From assembly GCF_040438885.1 (NCBI RefSeq), contig NZ_CP159218.1, forward strand, positions 2,728,001 to 2,792,000: a stretch of DNA of 64,000 nt, in the 5' to 3' direction. The translations under genes were made by a program, and so were the position numbers. Source of the stretch: Nakamurella sp. A5-74. GTDB lineage: Bacteria; Actinomycetota; Actinomycetes; Mycobacteriales; Nakamurellaceae. The notes beneath the pieces are model-generated. The model did not search any database. It was not told the DNA's origin and saw only the letters and a program-made list of their open reading frames with translations. Below are positions 38,356 through 47,304 of the stretch, in pieces. The first letter of the stretch is position 1; each line of letters opens with the position of its first letter.

Positions 38356-38928
38356 ATGGTCTTCGTCCACCCCTCCATCCGGTCTGCCGTGCAGTGGCCG
38401 CTGCTGGTCGTCCTCGTGCTGGGATCCGGTCCGGCGGCGGGCACCGGCCCGGCTCCCACACCCGTGCTGCCGGTGTCCCTCCAGGGCACCGCTCGGGACG
38501 GGCCTTCCGGCAACGGGTTCGTCGCCCCGCTCGCGGGCGCACCGGTCGTGTTGACGCCCTTCCGCCCACCTGCCGAGCGCTACGGCCGCGGCCATCGCGG
38601 CGTCGACCTGGCTGCGACACCGGGATCGAGGGTGCGGGCAGCCGGGGCAGGAACCGTCGTCTTCGCGGGTCCGCTCGCCGGCCGTGGGGTGGTGTCGATC
38701 GAGCATGCTTCCGGGCTGCGGACCACCTACGAGCCCGTCGATCCGTCGGTCTCCGCCGGCGCGCGCGTCGCGGCCGGTCAGCCGATCGGGACGCTGTCGC
38801 CAGGTCATCCGTCGTGTGCCCCACGGGGCTGTCTGCACTGGGGAGCCCGACTGGGTCCGCAGACGTACGTCGACCCGATGCTGCTCATCGGCAGGATCCG
38901 GATACGCCTCGAGCCGTGGAGCCGCTGA
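38356..38928 (+). CDS. M23-family metallopeptidase (secreted)
   Basis: 190 aa. A short signal peptide or membrane anchor (VQWPLLVVLVLGSGPAAG) is followed by a LytM/M23 domain with the zinc ligands in HRGVDLAA and HWG. The middle His of the usual HLH pair is replaced in the region SIEHASGLRTTYEPV, which still fits the family. It probably cuts peptidoglycan cross-links or acts as an activator. ATG 38356 is chosen because it gives the signal peptide; a longer frame from 38056 has no such feature. An M23 gene next to rpsB is frequent in actinobacteria. Confidence 0.82.
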   Translation: MVFVHPSIRSAVQWPLLVVLVLGSGPAAGTGPAPTPVLPVSLQGTARDGPSGNGFVAPLAGAPVVLTPFRPPAERYGRGHRGVDLAATPGSRVRAAGAGTVVFAGPLAGRGVVSIEHASGLRTTYEPVDPSVSAGARVAAGQPIGTLSPGHPSCAPRGCLHWGARLGPQTYVDPMLLIGRIRIRLEPWSR

Positions 38929-38943
38929 TCGGCTCCACGGCTC
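38911..38943. terminator. Bidirectional terminator hairpin
   Basis: A perfect 14-bp inverted repeat (38911-38924 and 38930-38943) with a 5-nt loop. It overlaps the 3' end of the M23 peptidase gene, with the stop codon in the loop and right arm, and lies 48 nt before the end of the convergent L,D-transpeptidase gene. Confidence 0.7.
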
Positions 38944-38991
38944 GTGGGGGTGACGCTGGGTCGGCTGCCGCTCGCAGCGACGCCGCGCGGT

Positions 38992-40371
38992 CTAGTAGGG
39001 CGCGTACCCGAAGACGTGCACCGCATCGCCGTAGTCCAGTGCACTCCAGAAGTACCGGGCCGCGGTGTTCCCGAGGTGGACGCAGCCGTGCGACCTGATG
39101 CTCAGGCTTCCCTCGTGGAAGGCTTCGCCGCCGTTGAAGAAGATCGAGTAGGGCATCGGGGCCGAGTCGAAGATGGACGACTCGTGATCGATGTCCTTCC
39201 AGTAGACGGAGAACATCCCGGTGGTGGTGCGGTAGCCGGGCCGACCGGACAGCATCGGGACCGGGCCGTAGATGATCCTGCCGTTCTCCTGGATCCACGC
39301 GAGATTGTGGGTCAGGTCGGCACAGGCCCTGGCGGCCCCGTTGCAGCCGTTCACGAACGCCGCCTTGACCTTGAGGGTCACGGATGCGGATGTGCTGCCG
39401 ATGTAGTAGCTGTTGCCCCCGTAGCGCACCGACACAGAGTGGCTCCCGGCGGCGATCACCGGCAGGGTGACGGAGGCGCGGCCTGCGGCCAGCTGGACGG
39501 TGGCCTTCGCAACACCGTCGACGAGGATCGCGGCTGAGCCGGCCGGTGCGACGGCAGTACCGGAGACGGCCAGCTTCAGGGTGCCGCGGGTGTTGGGTTC
39601 CAGCGTCGTGCTGCCCAGGACCACGTCGACCGACGACGGAGCGCGGACCACGTCGAACAACCGGGAGCCGACGCTGCCGAGCACCGGCGAGGAGCCCTGG
39701 TACCGGCCGTCGACGCGATACCGGCCGGGCTTGAGCACTGGCACCGTCGCGGTGGCGACAGCGCCGCTGAGGTTGCCGGCGGCGAAGCCGTGGCCGGAGA
39801 CGTAGAAGGCGACCCGACCCGAGGGGGTATGGACGCCTGATGCGGAGACCTTGGCGGAGACGGCCAGCGTGTCGCCGTAGACGATCCGGGTCGAGGAGCT
39901 CACGGCAGTGCGCGAAAGCGTCTGGACCACGACCCGGAAGCCTGCCGAGTAGCGGGCGGCATAGGTGGTGTCGCCGGCATATCGGACGGCAAAGGTGTAG
40001 GTGCCTGGGCCGAGCCCGGTGATGTTCGCGGTGAAGGTGCCGTTCCAGGCGACCTTCACGTTGGAGCGCGGAACACCGTTCACGTTGACCACCGCGCGGC
40101 CGGTCGGGACGCGCTTGGATCCGGACACCTTGCCCGTGACCGAGACTGCCGATCCCAGGCGGATCGTCGAAGCCTTGGCGGTGGCCGTGATGGTGGGCCT
40201 GAGCTGGGCAACCGCTGCCGCGGTCTGCTGGATCACCGGTGCCGTTGCCGCAGCCGCGGCAGGCATGGAGGCGTCAGCGGACACGGTGGGCATCGTCACC
40301 AGCGCAATGGCCACCCCGCCGATCGCGATCCCCCGGAACGCGGTACGCGCGCCTGTGCTGATTCGGTGCAT
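38992..40371 (-). CDS. L,D-transpeptidase with Ig-like repeat domains
   Basis: 459 aa, exported. The signal peptide covers about residues 1-35 (helix AIGGVAIALVTMPTVSA). About three Ig-like/Big_3 domains follow, each with repeats such as VSVTGKVSG and YAGDTTYAARYSAGF or YGGNSYYIGSTSASVT. The YkuD domain is at the C-terminus, with SIRSHGCVHLGN holding the catalytic Cys (about C430). It would make 3-3 peptidoglycan cross-links or attach proteins to the wall. ATG 40371 has GGGAG 6 nt upstream. Confidence 0.88.
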   Translation of the reverse strand: MHRISTGARTAFRGIAIGGVAIALVTMPTVSADASMPAAAAATAPVIQQTAAAVAQLRPTITATAKASTIRLGSAVSVTGKVSGSKRVPTGRAVVNVNGVPRSNVKVAWNGTFTANITGLGPGTYTFAVRYAGDTTYAARYSAGFRVVVQTLSRTAVSSSTRIVYGDTLAVSAKVSASGVHTPSGRVAFYVSGHGFAAGNLSGAVATATVPVLKPGRYRVDGRYQGSSPVLGSVGSRLFDVVRAPSSVDVVLGSTTLEPNTRGTLKLAVSGTAVAPAGSAAILVDGVAKATVQLAAGRASVTLPVIAAGSHSVSVRYGGNSYYIGSTSASVTLKVKAAFVNGCNGAARACADLTHNLAWIQENGRIIYGPVPMLSGRPGYRTTTGMFSVYWKDIDHESSIFDSAPMPYSIFFNGGEAFHEGSLSIRSHGCVHLGNTAARYFWSALDYGDAVHVFGYAPY

Positions 40372-40493
40372 TCGAACTCCCGCTGTTGTGACGACTTGTC
40401 CTTGATGGGCTACCCCGTAGATGCGCAGACGCGCGCTTCGTTGCGTCCATGGGCACGATACCGGCAAACATCACCCGATCGGCTCACCATTGA

Positions 40494-41528
40494 TCACGCA
40501 CGCGGGTGTGCCTGTCGGTAGACGGCGGCCAGTCGTTCGTTCGAGACGTGGGTGTAGATCTGAGTCGTTCCCAGCCCCGCATGTCCGAGGATCTCCTGGA
40601 CCGTCCGCAGGTCGGCGCCGCCGTTGAGCAGATGGGTCGCAGCGCTGTGCCGCAGCGCGTGCGGGCTGACCCCGTCGCTGCCCAGCTCGGTGGCGGTTGC
40701 CCGCCGGACGACGGAGCGGACGGCGCGCGGGTCGATCCGACCACCACGGGCACCCAGGAACAGCGCGTCGCCCGAGTCCTGCGTCGACAGGTGCGGTCGG
40801 CCGGCGGCCAGCCAGCCCTCGATGGCGCGCTGCGCGGGGACGCCGTACGGCACGGCGCGTTCCTTGTCGCCCTTGCCGACCACGCGCAGGATCCTGCGTC
40901 CGGCGTCGATGTCGGTGAGACAGAGCCCTGCCAGTTCCGACACCCGGATCCCGCTGGCGTACAACACCTCCAGCATTGCCGCATCGCGGCGGGCGAGGGC
41001 GTGCTGCAGCGCCGCCGCGGCGGGGTCACGGGCCGGCGCGTCTGCCGCGGTGTCGGATTCCCACCGCACCGCCGACCCGACCGCGGCCGCCGCGGTGTCC
41101 AGCAGTGCTTCCGCCTGGTCCTCGCGCAGGATCTCGGGCAGCGAGCGGCCTGTTCGCGGCGATGCCAGCCGAGCGCCGGGATCGGTGTCGATCCGAGCGG
41201 TACGCAGGCACCAGGCGGTGAACGCCCTGACGGCCGCGACCCGCCTGGCCTGCGAGGTCGTCGCGGCGCCGTGGGTGCGCTGCAGCGCGAGCCAGCTCCG
41301 CAGCGCGGGCAGGGTCAGCTGGGTGGGGTGCTCGATGCCCATCCGTGCCACGTGGGTCATCAACGAGACGACGTCGCCGAGGTAGGCCCGCACCGTGGCA
41401 GTCGAGACGGACCGTTCGCTGGTCAGATGACGCTCGTAGTCGTCCAGCACGGCGCGGACGGCACCGGACAGCTCGGCACGTTGGGCCGCCCGAACCGGGC
41501 GGCGCGGGGCACCACCACCGACAGCCAT
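40494..41528 (-). CDS. xerC: Tyrosine recombinase XerC
   Basis: 344 aa. An N-terminal SAM-like core-binding domain (LDDYERHLTSERSVSTATVRAYLGD) precedes the catalytic domain with SGIRVSELAG (Arg), VVGKGDKER (Lys), HALRHSAATH (His, Arg), LGHAGLGTTQ (His) and IYTHVS (Tyr about 325). It resolves chromosome dimers at dif with XerD. The chromosomal place next to dprA, with no phage genes, supports the housekeeping role rather than a phage integrase. Confidence 0.92.
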   Translation of the reverse strand: MAVGGGAPRRPVRAAQRAELSGAVRAVLDDYERHLTSERSVSTATVRAYLGDVVSLMTHVARMGIEHPTQLTLPALRSWLALQRTHGAATTSQARRVAAVRAFTAWCLRTARIDTDPGARLASPRTGRSLPEILREDQAEALLDTAAAAVGSAVRWESDTAADAPARDPAAAALQHALARRDAAMLEVLYASGIRVSELAGLCLTDIDAGRRILRVVGKGDKERAVPYGVPAQRAIEGWLAAGRPHLSTQDSGDALFLGARGGRIDPRAVRSVVRRATATELGSDGVSPHALRHSAATHLLNGGADLRTVQEILGHAGLGTTQIYTHVSNERLAAVYRQAHPRA

Positions 41529-41588
41529 GCACCGAAGGTGCCCGGCGGCTGCCCCGCGGTCAAGGCGGCGCGCTGCGGAGCGCAGCCA

Positions 41589-41633
41589 GGAGCACCGTCC
41601 CGGAGCACCGCTCTGGAGCACCGTCCTGGAGCG
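41589..41633. repeat. 13-bp tandem repeat between xerC and dprA
   Basis: GGAGCACCG recurs at 41589, 41602 and 41615 with a fourth partial start at 41628, a strict 13-bp period. It lies in the 170-nt non-coding gap between dprA and xerC. Confidence 0.65.
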
Positions 41634-41698
41634 CTCGGGATGACGGGGCGGAGAGCGGCCGTGTGTTGCCGGCGGCTTCCGGACAGCAGCCGCCGATG

Positions 41699-42877
41699 TC
41701 ATCGTCGTCCCCAGGTGCCGCTGTCCGCCCGGGCCAGACCCACCAGGTCGAGCTCCGCGAGTGCCGCAAGCACCTCGACCGCCGGGATGCCGGCTTCCGT
41801 CGCGAGCTCCCGCACCGTGCGGGTTCCGGAACCGGGCAGCGCCTCGTAGACCCGGCCGACGACGGGCGACAGGTCGTCCGTGGGACGGTGCGGAACCCCC
41901 TGCGGGCTCAGGGCGGTGCGGACTCCGGCGGCCTCCAGCACGTCCTGCCCGTTGGTGGCGATCACCACCTGCCCGGACCTCAGCAGGTCGTGGCAGCCCA
42001 CAGACATGGCCGACGTCACCGGGCCCGGTACGGCCATCACGACCCGGTTCAACGCCGCCGCCGCGTTCGCAGTGCTGACCGTGCCCGAGCGCCGTCCAGC
42101 CTCCACGACCACTGTCACCGATGCCAGCGCGGCGATGAGACGGTTCCTGGCCAGGAACCGGTGCCTGGCCGGCGTGGTTCCCGGCGGGTATTCGCTGAGC
42201 AGCGCGCCGCGGTCGGCGATCTCGGCCACCAGCTCGCGGTGCGCCACCGGATAGACGATGTCGATACCGCAGGCCAGGACCGCCGCCGTCGATCCGCGGC
42301 CCCGCACGCTCAGCGCGCCCCGATGTGCTGCGGCATCGATCCCGAAGGCCGCTCCCGACACGACCGTCAGCCCGTGCGCGGCCAGCTCGGCCGCGATCTC
42401 CGAGGCACAGCGTCGTCCGTATGCGGTGCTCGCGCGGCTGCCGACGATCGTCACCGCGCCGGAGGGCTGCGGTGGCAATCCGGTGCCGCGGAGGTAGACA
42501 CCGAGTGGCGGGAACAGCCCGGAACCGGACGCCTGGAAACTGTCGAACGCCGCGGCCGGCCACTGTGCGTCCTCGGGGCAGATGAACTCTCCGCCCAGTT
42601 CGGCCACCACGTCCAGATCGCGGCCGGCCGCGGCCCGCAGCTGCGAAGCCGTGACGCCCTGGGTCCGAGCAGCCACGGCCCGCCGGCAGGACTGCGGCAC
42701 GTGGCCGCTGACGATCAGGTCCCAGGCCTGCTCGGGTCCGACCTCGGCCACCAGCTGCACCATCGCGGCCGAGGGCGGTTCGACCATCCGCAACAACCCG
42801 GCCCTGGCGATCCTGGTCTCGGGCGTCGCCCGCGCCGCCGGTTCGGACGATGAACCGGTCGCGGCTGCGCCGATCAC
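41699..42877 (-). CDS. dprA: DNA-processing protein DprA
   Basis: 392 aa. Loads RecA on incoming single-stranded DNA. An N-terminal SAM-like region is followed by a Rossmann-like core with GSRASTAYGRRCASEIAAELA and GAAFGIDAAAHRGAL. The C-terminal winged helix (RTVRELATEAGIPAVEVLAALAELDLVGLA) is complete. GTG 42877 is chosen because it overlaps the comM stop by GTGA and has GGGGAGG upstream. The order yraN-comM-dprA is the standard one. Confidence 0.93.
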   Translation of the reverse strand: MIGAAATGSSSEPAARATPETRIARAGLLRMVEPPSAAMVQLVAEVGPEQAWDLIVSGHVPQSCRRAVAARTQGVTASQLRAAAGRDLDVVAELGGEFICPEDAQWPAAAFDSFQASGSGLFPPLGVYLRGTGLPPQPSGAVTIVGSRASTAYGRRCASEIAAELAAHGLTVVSGAAFGIDAAAHRGALSVRGRGSTAAVLACGIDIVYPVAHRELVAEIADRGALLSEYPPGTTPARHRFLARNRLIAALASVTVVVEAGRRSGTVSTANAAAALNRVVMAVPGPVTSAMSVGCHDLLRSGQVVIATNGQDVLEAAGVRTALSPQGVPHRPTDDLSPVVGRVYEALPGSGTRTVRELATEAGIPAVEVLAALAELDLVGLARADSGTWGRR

Positions 42878-44388
42878 AGTTCCTCCCCGCACCGCAGGGC
42901 GAGGGCCAGGGCCAGGTCGGCGCGGATCGGACGATCACGTTCCGCCAGATCCGCGGCTGTCAGCGCCAGCCGCAGAACCCGATCGAAGCCCCTCCCCGTC
43001 AACCGCCCGACGCGAACCGCCCGCTCGGCGATCTCGGTGTCGCAGGCATGCGCGCGGAACCAGCGGCGCACGGTCGGGCCCGGCACCTCGGCATTCGTCC
43101 GCCAGTGCGTGGACCGCCACCGCTGCTCGGAGCGGAGTCTGGCCTTCTGCACCCGGGCGCCGATGGCTGCCGAACCCTCCACCACCTCTCCGCCGGCGCC
43201 GAAGGACGACGGGTCGACCGGCGGGAGATCGACCCGGATGTCAACCCGGTCCAGCAATGGCCCCGACAACCGGCCCAGATAGCGCCGCCGCACCCCGGAG
43301 GCGCAGCAGCAGTCGGTGTCACGCGCGGCCGCGCAGGGGCAGGGGTTGGCCGCCAGCACCAGTTGGAACCGGGCGGGGAACCGTACGGTCCCGGAGGCTC
43401 GGGACACCAGCACGTGCCCGGACTCCAGTGGCTGCCGGAGCGCATCGAGCACCGTCGGCTTGAACTCCGGGCTCTCGTCCAGGAACAGGATCCCCCGGTG
43501 CGCGAGACTCACGCTGCCGGGTCGGATCGTGCCGCTGCCGCCACCGATGACGGCCGACAGGCTGGCCGAGTGGTGCGGGTCCACGAAGGGTGGGCGGGTG
43601 ATCAGTGGCGACCGCTCGGCGAGCGTGCCCGCCACCGAATGGACCGCCGTGACCTCGAGGGAGTCATCCTCGTCCAGCGGCGGCAACAGGGAGGGCAACC
43701 GCATCGCCAGCATCGTCTTGCCCGCTCCCGGCGGACCGATCATGGCGACGTGATGACCGCCGGCAGCGGCAATCTCGAGTGCTTGTCTGGCCACCGGCTG
43801 ACCCAGCACGTCGAGCATGTCCGGCGGTTCGTCCGGCGGCAGGTCCTCCTCGACGACCCGATCGACGAGCTCGTCCGATTCGCCCCGCAGGTGGGCGACC
43901 AGGTCGGCCAACCGCGGGACTCCTCGCACCGGGATCCCGGCGTGCAGGGCCTCACGCAGGTTGCCGACGGGCACCAGGGCGGCTCGCAGACCACCCCGGC
44001 GCGCTGCCAACAGCAGCGGCAGCACACCGCGTACCGGCCGGAGTCCGCCGTCCAGCCCCAGCTCACCGATCAGCGCGGTCTCGACCACCCCGCGCAGGGG
44101 TACCCGGTCGTCGGCGGCGAGCACGGCGATCGCCACCGCGAGGTCGAACCCGGCACCCTTCTTGGGCAACGCAGCAGGCGACAGCGCGATGGTCACCTTC
44201 CGGTCGGGCCACTTCAGACCGGAGTTCGCCAGGGCTGCCCTGACCCGGTCCTTGGCCTGCTGGACGGCCGCGTCGCCGAGACCGATCACCGTGGTGCCCG
44301 GCAGTCCGGCCGCGAGATCGGCCTCCACCTCGATCAGATGCCCGAACACCCCTTCCGGGGCGACCGACCACGTCCGCGCGAGGCTCAT
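42874..44388 (-). CDS. comM: YifB/ComM-family Mg-chelatase-like AAA+ ATPase
   Basis: 504 aa. ComM is a helicase that helps branch migration during natural transformation. An N-terminal Lon-protease-like fold (VEADLAAGLPGTTVIGLGDAAVQQ) is followed by the AAA+ core with Walker A IGPPGAGKTML and Walker B LFLDESPEF. The C-terminal Mg-chelatase part is YLGRLSGPLLDRVDIRVDLPP. The ATG overlaps the stop of yraN by one base. A Cys-rich segment CPCAAARDTDCCCASG after the Walker B region is typical. Confidence 0.93.
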   Translation of the reverse strand: MSLARTWSVAPEGVFGHLIEVEADLAAGLPGTTVIGLGDAAVQQAKDRVRAALANSGLKWPDRKVTIALSPAALPKKGAGFDLAVAIAVLAADDRVPLRGVVETALIGELGLDGGLRPVRGVLPLLLAARRGGLRAALVPVGNLREALHAGIPVRGVPRLADLVAHLRGESDELVDRVVEEDLPPDEPPDMLDVLGQPVARQALEIAAAGGHHVAMIGPPGAGKTMLAMRLPSLLPPLDEDDSLEVTAVHSVAGTLAERSPLITRPPFVDPHHSASLSAVIGGGSGTIRPGSVSLAHRGILFLDESPEFKPTVLDALRQPLESGHVLVSRASGTVRFPARFQLVLAANPCPCAAARDTDCCCASGVRRRYLGRLSGPLLDRVDIRVDLPPVDPSSFGAGGEVVEGSAAIGARVQKARLRSEQRWRSTHWRTNAEVPGPTVRRWFRAHACDTEIAERAVRVGRLTGRGFDRVLRLALTAADLAERDRPIRADLALALALRCGEEL

Positions 44389-44834
44389 CAGAACGCATCC
44401 GGCAGATACCGCAGCTGGGGTTCGTCCTGGGGCGGCCACAGCACCGAGATGACGTCGAACTGGGTGGCCCTCCAACTGCCGAGACGGTGCTCGGACAGCC
44501 AGATCGTCGCCAGCCTGCGGATCTTCCGACGTTTGCCCATCGTCACCGACTCGGCTGGGGACCCGAACCCCTCGCCACTGCGCGTCTTGACCTCGCAGAA
44601 GTAGAGCCGATCGATGCCGTCGGTGGCGACGATGTCGAGCTCGCCCTCCCGACACCGCCAGTTCCGCGACAGCACCACCAGACCCATCGATTCGAGATAC
44701 TCGGCGGCCAGTTGCTCACCCCTGCGGCCGAGAACCCGTCGCGGATCCTCCGCCGGCACCTCGGGTTCCACCTGCGGCTGATGCCGGGAGCCGACATCAG
44801 CAGTCCGCTCACCCTGTACTTCGTCCGGCGCCAC
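44388..44834 (-). CDS. YraN/UPF0102-family nuclease-like protein
   Basis: 148 aa. The restriction-endonuclease-like core is visible: LGRRGEQLAAEYLE, SRNWRCREGELDIVATD and LYFCEVKTRSG (putative E-D-ExK site). The first 30 residues are an acidic extension. The GTG at 44834 has GGGAGG about 9 nt upstream. It lies at the head of yraN-comM-dprA; in most actinobacteria the gene upstream would be the DUF2469 gene, which is 9 kb away here. Confidence 0.88.
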   Translation of the reverse strand: MAPDEVQGERTADVGSRHQPQVEPEVPAEDPRRVLGRRGEQLAAEYLESMGLVVLSRNWRCREGELDIVATDGIDRLYFCEVKTRSGEGFGSPAESVTMGKRRKIRRLATIWLSEHRLGSWRATQFDVISVLWPPQDEPQLRYLPDAF

Positions 44835-45176
44835 TGGCCACCTCCCCCACGGACCGACCCGCCGTCGATCACTGCAGCAGGATCGCCCAGATCACGCTCG
44901 GACCGGCCGGCCACCCTCCGCGGTGTGGACAACTTCAGGTCTGTGGACAACCGGGCTTCATCAGCGCCGCACTGTCGGACCCAGCGCTCGATCCGGAGAC
45001 CCGTCGGTCAACGATGCGGCCTCATCCGATCGGCACGAAATGCGTGCTCCGCCCGTCGGTTCGGCGTAAATACGCCGACCAAACACCGCCCGACCAAACA
45101 CCGACCGACCGACACGACCCAACCAAACACCGCCCGACGAACACCCCCGAACAAGCGCCGCACGGGACAGCACTGA
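44835..45176. other. Intergenic region with hairpin and short direct repeats
   Basis: No convincing gene in 342 nt. It holds a perfect 8-bp palindrome TCGGCGTA/TACGCCGA with a 2-nt loop (45061-45078). Then come copies of CGACCAAACACCG at 45076-45088 and 45091-45103, a one-mismatch copy at 45120-45132, and a run of CCGA units. The region marks the edge between the conserved yraN block and the accessory hydroxyproline block. The hairpin lies downstream of the MFS gene's 3' end and might act as its terminator. Confidence 0.5.
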
Positions 45177-46442
45177 TCACTGCGCCGGGGTGACTCCCGG
45201 CAGTTGTTCGGGCGGCAGCACCGCGGCACGGAACGGCGAGAGGGTCAACAGCAGGGCGGCCAGCGCCAGACCACCGATCGCCACGCCGATGGTGGGACGG
45301 TTTCCCCAGGTCGCCGCGGCCCAGCCGGCCAACGGAGCCGAGACCGCGATCGCACCCCAGTTGAAGGTCCGCATGCAGCCGTTCATCCTGCCGCGCAGAC
45401 GTTCCGGGGCGACAGCGTTGCGGTAGCTGGTCTCCAGTGGGCCCTTGAGGCCGAGTCCGAACCCGAACACCGCCTGGCCGGCCACCAGCCACCAGATCGC
45501 GGCCGGGCCGGGCACCGCGAACACCACCAGCAGGTATCCGAGCGGTGTCAGCCAGTCGGCCACCGCGCACATCGTCCCCACCCCGAACCGTGCTCCGAGC
45601 CGCGGCGACAGCCCGGCCGCGACGAACCCGGTGATTCCCGCACAGGCCAGCGCGAAGCCGACCGCCAGCGCGCTCTGCCGCAGCTCGGTGGTCGCGAAGT
45701 AGATCAGCACCGTGTTGACCGCGGAGTTGAAGAAGAACCACAGGTGCAGCGAGACGGCGTACCACTTCAGCGTCGGATGGCGGTACAGCCAGCCGGCTCC
45801 TTCCCGCAGCTCACGCACCACACTGCGACCCGCGACCGGCGCCGGTGGATGCTCCGACACCCGGACCCTGATGAGCACCACCGCAGAGATCACCCACGAC
45901 ATCGCATCGACCAGCACGGCGATCGGTGCGGACAGGAACCGCACCAACGCGCCGCCGACCAACGGTCCCGCCGACTGCGCGGCCGTCCAGGTCTGCTCCA
46001 GCCGGGCGCTCGCCGCGGGGAGTACCGGAACCGGAACCAGGTCGGGGAGGAACGACTGTCGCGCAGCAGTCGAGAACAGCATGGCGATCCCGACCGCGAA
46101 CACCGCCGCCACCAACAGCCCTACGGTCAGGGCTCCGGTCAGCGCCAGCACCGCGATCAGAGCCGTCACGATCCCCGCCGCGGCATCGGCCGCGATCAGC
46201 ACCGTGCGCCGCCGCATCCGGTCGATCAGCACTCCGACCAGCAGCCCGAACATCAGGGACGGCAGCCATTGCGCGGCGCGGACCAGCCCGATCTCGGTCT
46301 GGTCCGCGTGCAGGGTCTCGATGAGCAGCAGTTGGATCGCCAGGGTGGAGGTGAACGTCCCCAGGTTGCTGACCGCGTCAGCGATCCAGAAGCGCACGAA
46401 GGCCGGGTAGGAGAGGGCTCCGGCGGCGCGCATCGATCTCAT
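45177..46442 (-). CDS. MFS transporter
   Basis: 421 aa with about 12 transmembrane helices. The MFS loop appears as GVLIDRMRRRTVLI after the second helix. The profile (FWIADAVSNLGTFTSTLAIQLLLIETL) is that of the MFS_3/enterobactin-exporter group, usually efflux proteins. ATG 46442 and ATG 46433 are alternative starts. It is divergent from the GntR/FCD gene, which may control it, but its type makes it an unlikely hydroxyproline importer. Confidence 0.85.
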   Translation of the reverse strand: MRSMRAAGALSYPAFVRFWIADAVSNLGTFTSTLAIQLLLIETLHADQTEIGLVRAAQWLPSLMFGLLVGVLIDRMRRRTVLIAADAAAGIVTALIAVLALTGALTVGLLVAAVFAVGIAMLFSTAARQSFLPDLVPVPVLPAASARLEQTWTAAQSAGPLVGGALVRFLSAPIAVLVDAMSWVISAVVLIRVRVSEHPPAPVAGRSVVRELREGAGWLYRHPTLKWYAVSLHLWFFFNSAVNTVLIYFATTELRQSALAVGFALACAGITGFVAAGLSPRLGARFGVGTMCAVADWLTPLGYLLVVFAVPGPAAIWWLVAGQAVFGFGLGLKGPLETSYRNAVAPERLRGRMNGCMRTFNWGAIAVSAPLAGWAAATWGNRPTIGVAIGGLALAALLLTLSPFRAAVLPPEQLPGVTPAQ

Positions 46443-46515
46443 CCTGTCACCGCCCCGCCCGTCCGGTGTCCGGGCACGGTGCACCGCACTCCTGCTGCGC
46501 CGTCGTCCATCGGCG

Positions 46516-47202
46516 ATGATGTCCGCTATGACGTCCATGCCCGGCGGTCCGGAACCGGCACCCGCCGGCGAGACCCTGCGCGCCAGGGTGAGTCGCGAAC
46601 TCACCGCCGCCGTCGTGTCGGGAGAGCTGGCCGCCGGGACGCTGGTGACGGTACCGACGCTGGCCGTGCAGTTCGGCGTCTCGGCGACACCGGTCCGGGA
46701 GGCGCTGCTGGAGCTCGAGAAGCGCAGCTTCGTGGAGGCAGTCAAGAACAAGGGTTTCCGGGTCACCGAGGTCGGGTCGCGGGAACTCGCAGAGCTGGCC
46801 GAGGTGCGACTGCTGCTGGAACCCCCGGCCATGTACCGACTCGCCGGCCACCTGCCGGCGCAGCAGGCCGAGGAGTTCCGCTCCTTGGCAGCCGCGATGA
46901 CGACTGCCATCGCGGATGCGGACCTGGCCACCTGGCTGGAGGCCGACCAGCGCTTCCACCTGGGACTGACCGAGCTGTTGGGCAACGCAATGCTGGTGAC
47001 CGTGATCGGGGATCTCCGCGGTCGGACCCGACTGGTGGGACTCGCCGGCATGCTGGCCTCCCAGGAACTCGCCCGATCCGCCGAGGAACACCACGAACTC
47101 CTGGATCGCCTGCTGACGGGTGACGCAGCGGGGGCAGAAGCGCTGATGCGCACCCACATCGGCCACACGGTCGGGTGGTGGTCGGGGCGCGCCGAGGAAT
47201 GA
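46516..47202 (+). CDS. GntR-family (FCD) transcriptional regulator
   Basis: 228 aa. The winged helix (LRARVSRELTAAVVSGELAAGTLVTVPTLAVQFGVSATPVREALLELE) is followed by an all-helical FCD effector domain with metal-ligand-like ADQRFHLGL and EEHHELLD. Start ATG 46516 or ATG 46528. It lies directly upstream of the hydroxyproline operon, and a 23-bp palindrome (47257-47279) sits in front of that operon. The likely effector is hydroxyproline or a pathway intermediate, by inference from position. Confidence 0.9.
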   Translation: MMSAMTSMPGGPEPAPAGETLRARVSRELTAAVVSGELAAGTLVTVPTLAVQFGVSATPVREALLELEKRSFVEAVKNKGFRVTEVGSRELAELAEVRLLLEPPAMYRLAGHLPAQQAEEFRSLAAAMTTAIADADLATWLEADQRFHLGLTELLGNAMLVTVIGDLRGRTRLVGLAGMLASQELARSAEEHHELLDRLLTGDAAGAEALMRTHIGHTVGWWSGRAEE

Positions 47203-47256
47203 CTGTCCGGTCGGGCCGCGGGTGATGATTGTCATCCAGCCGGCTCTCGACCCCGC

Positions 47257-47279
47257 CTGTAATATGTGACATATTACAG
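47257..47279. promoter_or_regulatory. GntR/FCD-type operator in front of the hydroxyproline operon
   Basis: A perfect inverted repeat: arms CTGTAATATG and CATATTACAG separated by TGA. It is strongly AT-rich in a GC-rich genome and lies 25 nt before the first structural gene and 54 nt after the regulator gene. Short A/T-rich palindromes are the usual targets of FCD regulators. Confidence 0.8.
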
Positions 47280-47304
47280 ACACCGAGCGAGGAGGGGAGT
47301 GCTG

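Noticed and set aside
40494-41528. Tyrosine recombinase as a phage or island integrase
   Set aside because: It lies in the conserved yraN-comM-dprA neighbourhood, with no attachment-site tRNA or phage genes nearby, and has XerC-like motifs throughout.
46477-46486. CGGTGCACCG palindrome between the MFS and GntR genes as an operator
   Set aside because: It is short, GC-rich and unlike the AT-rich palindrome at 47257-47279, so chance is a sufficient explanation.
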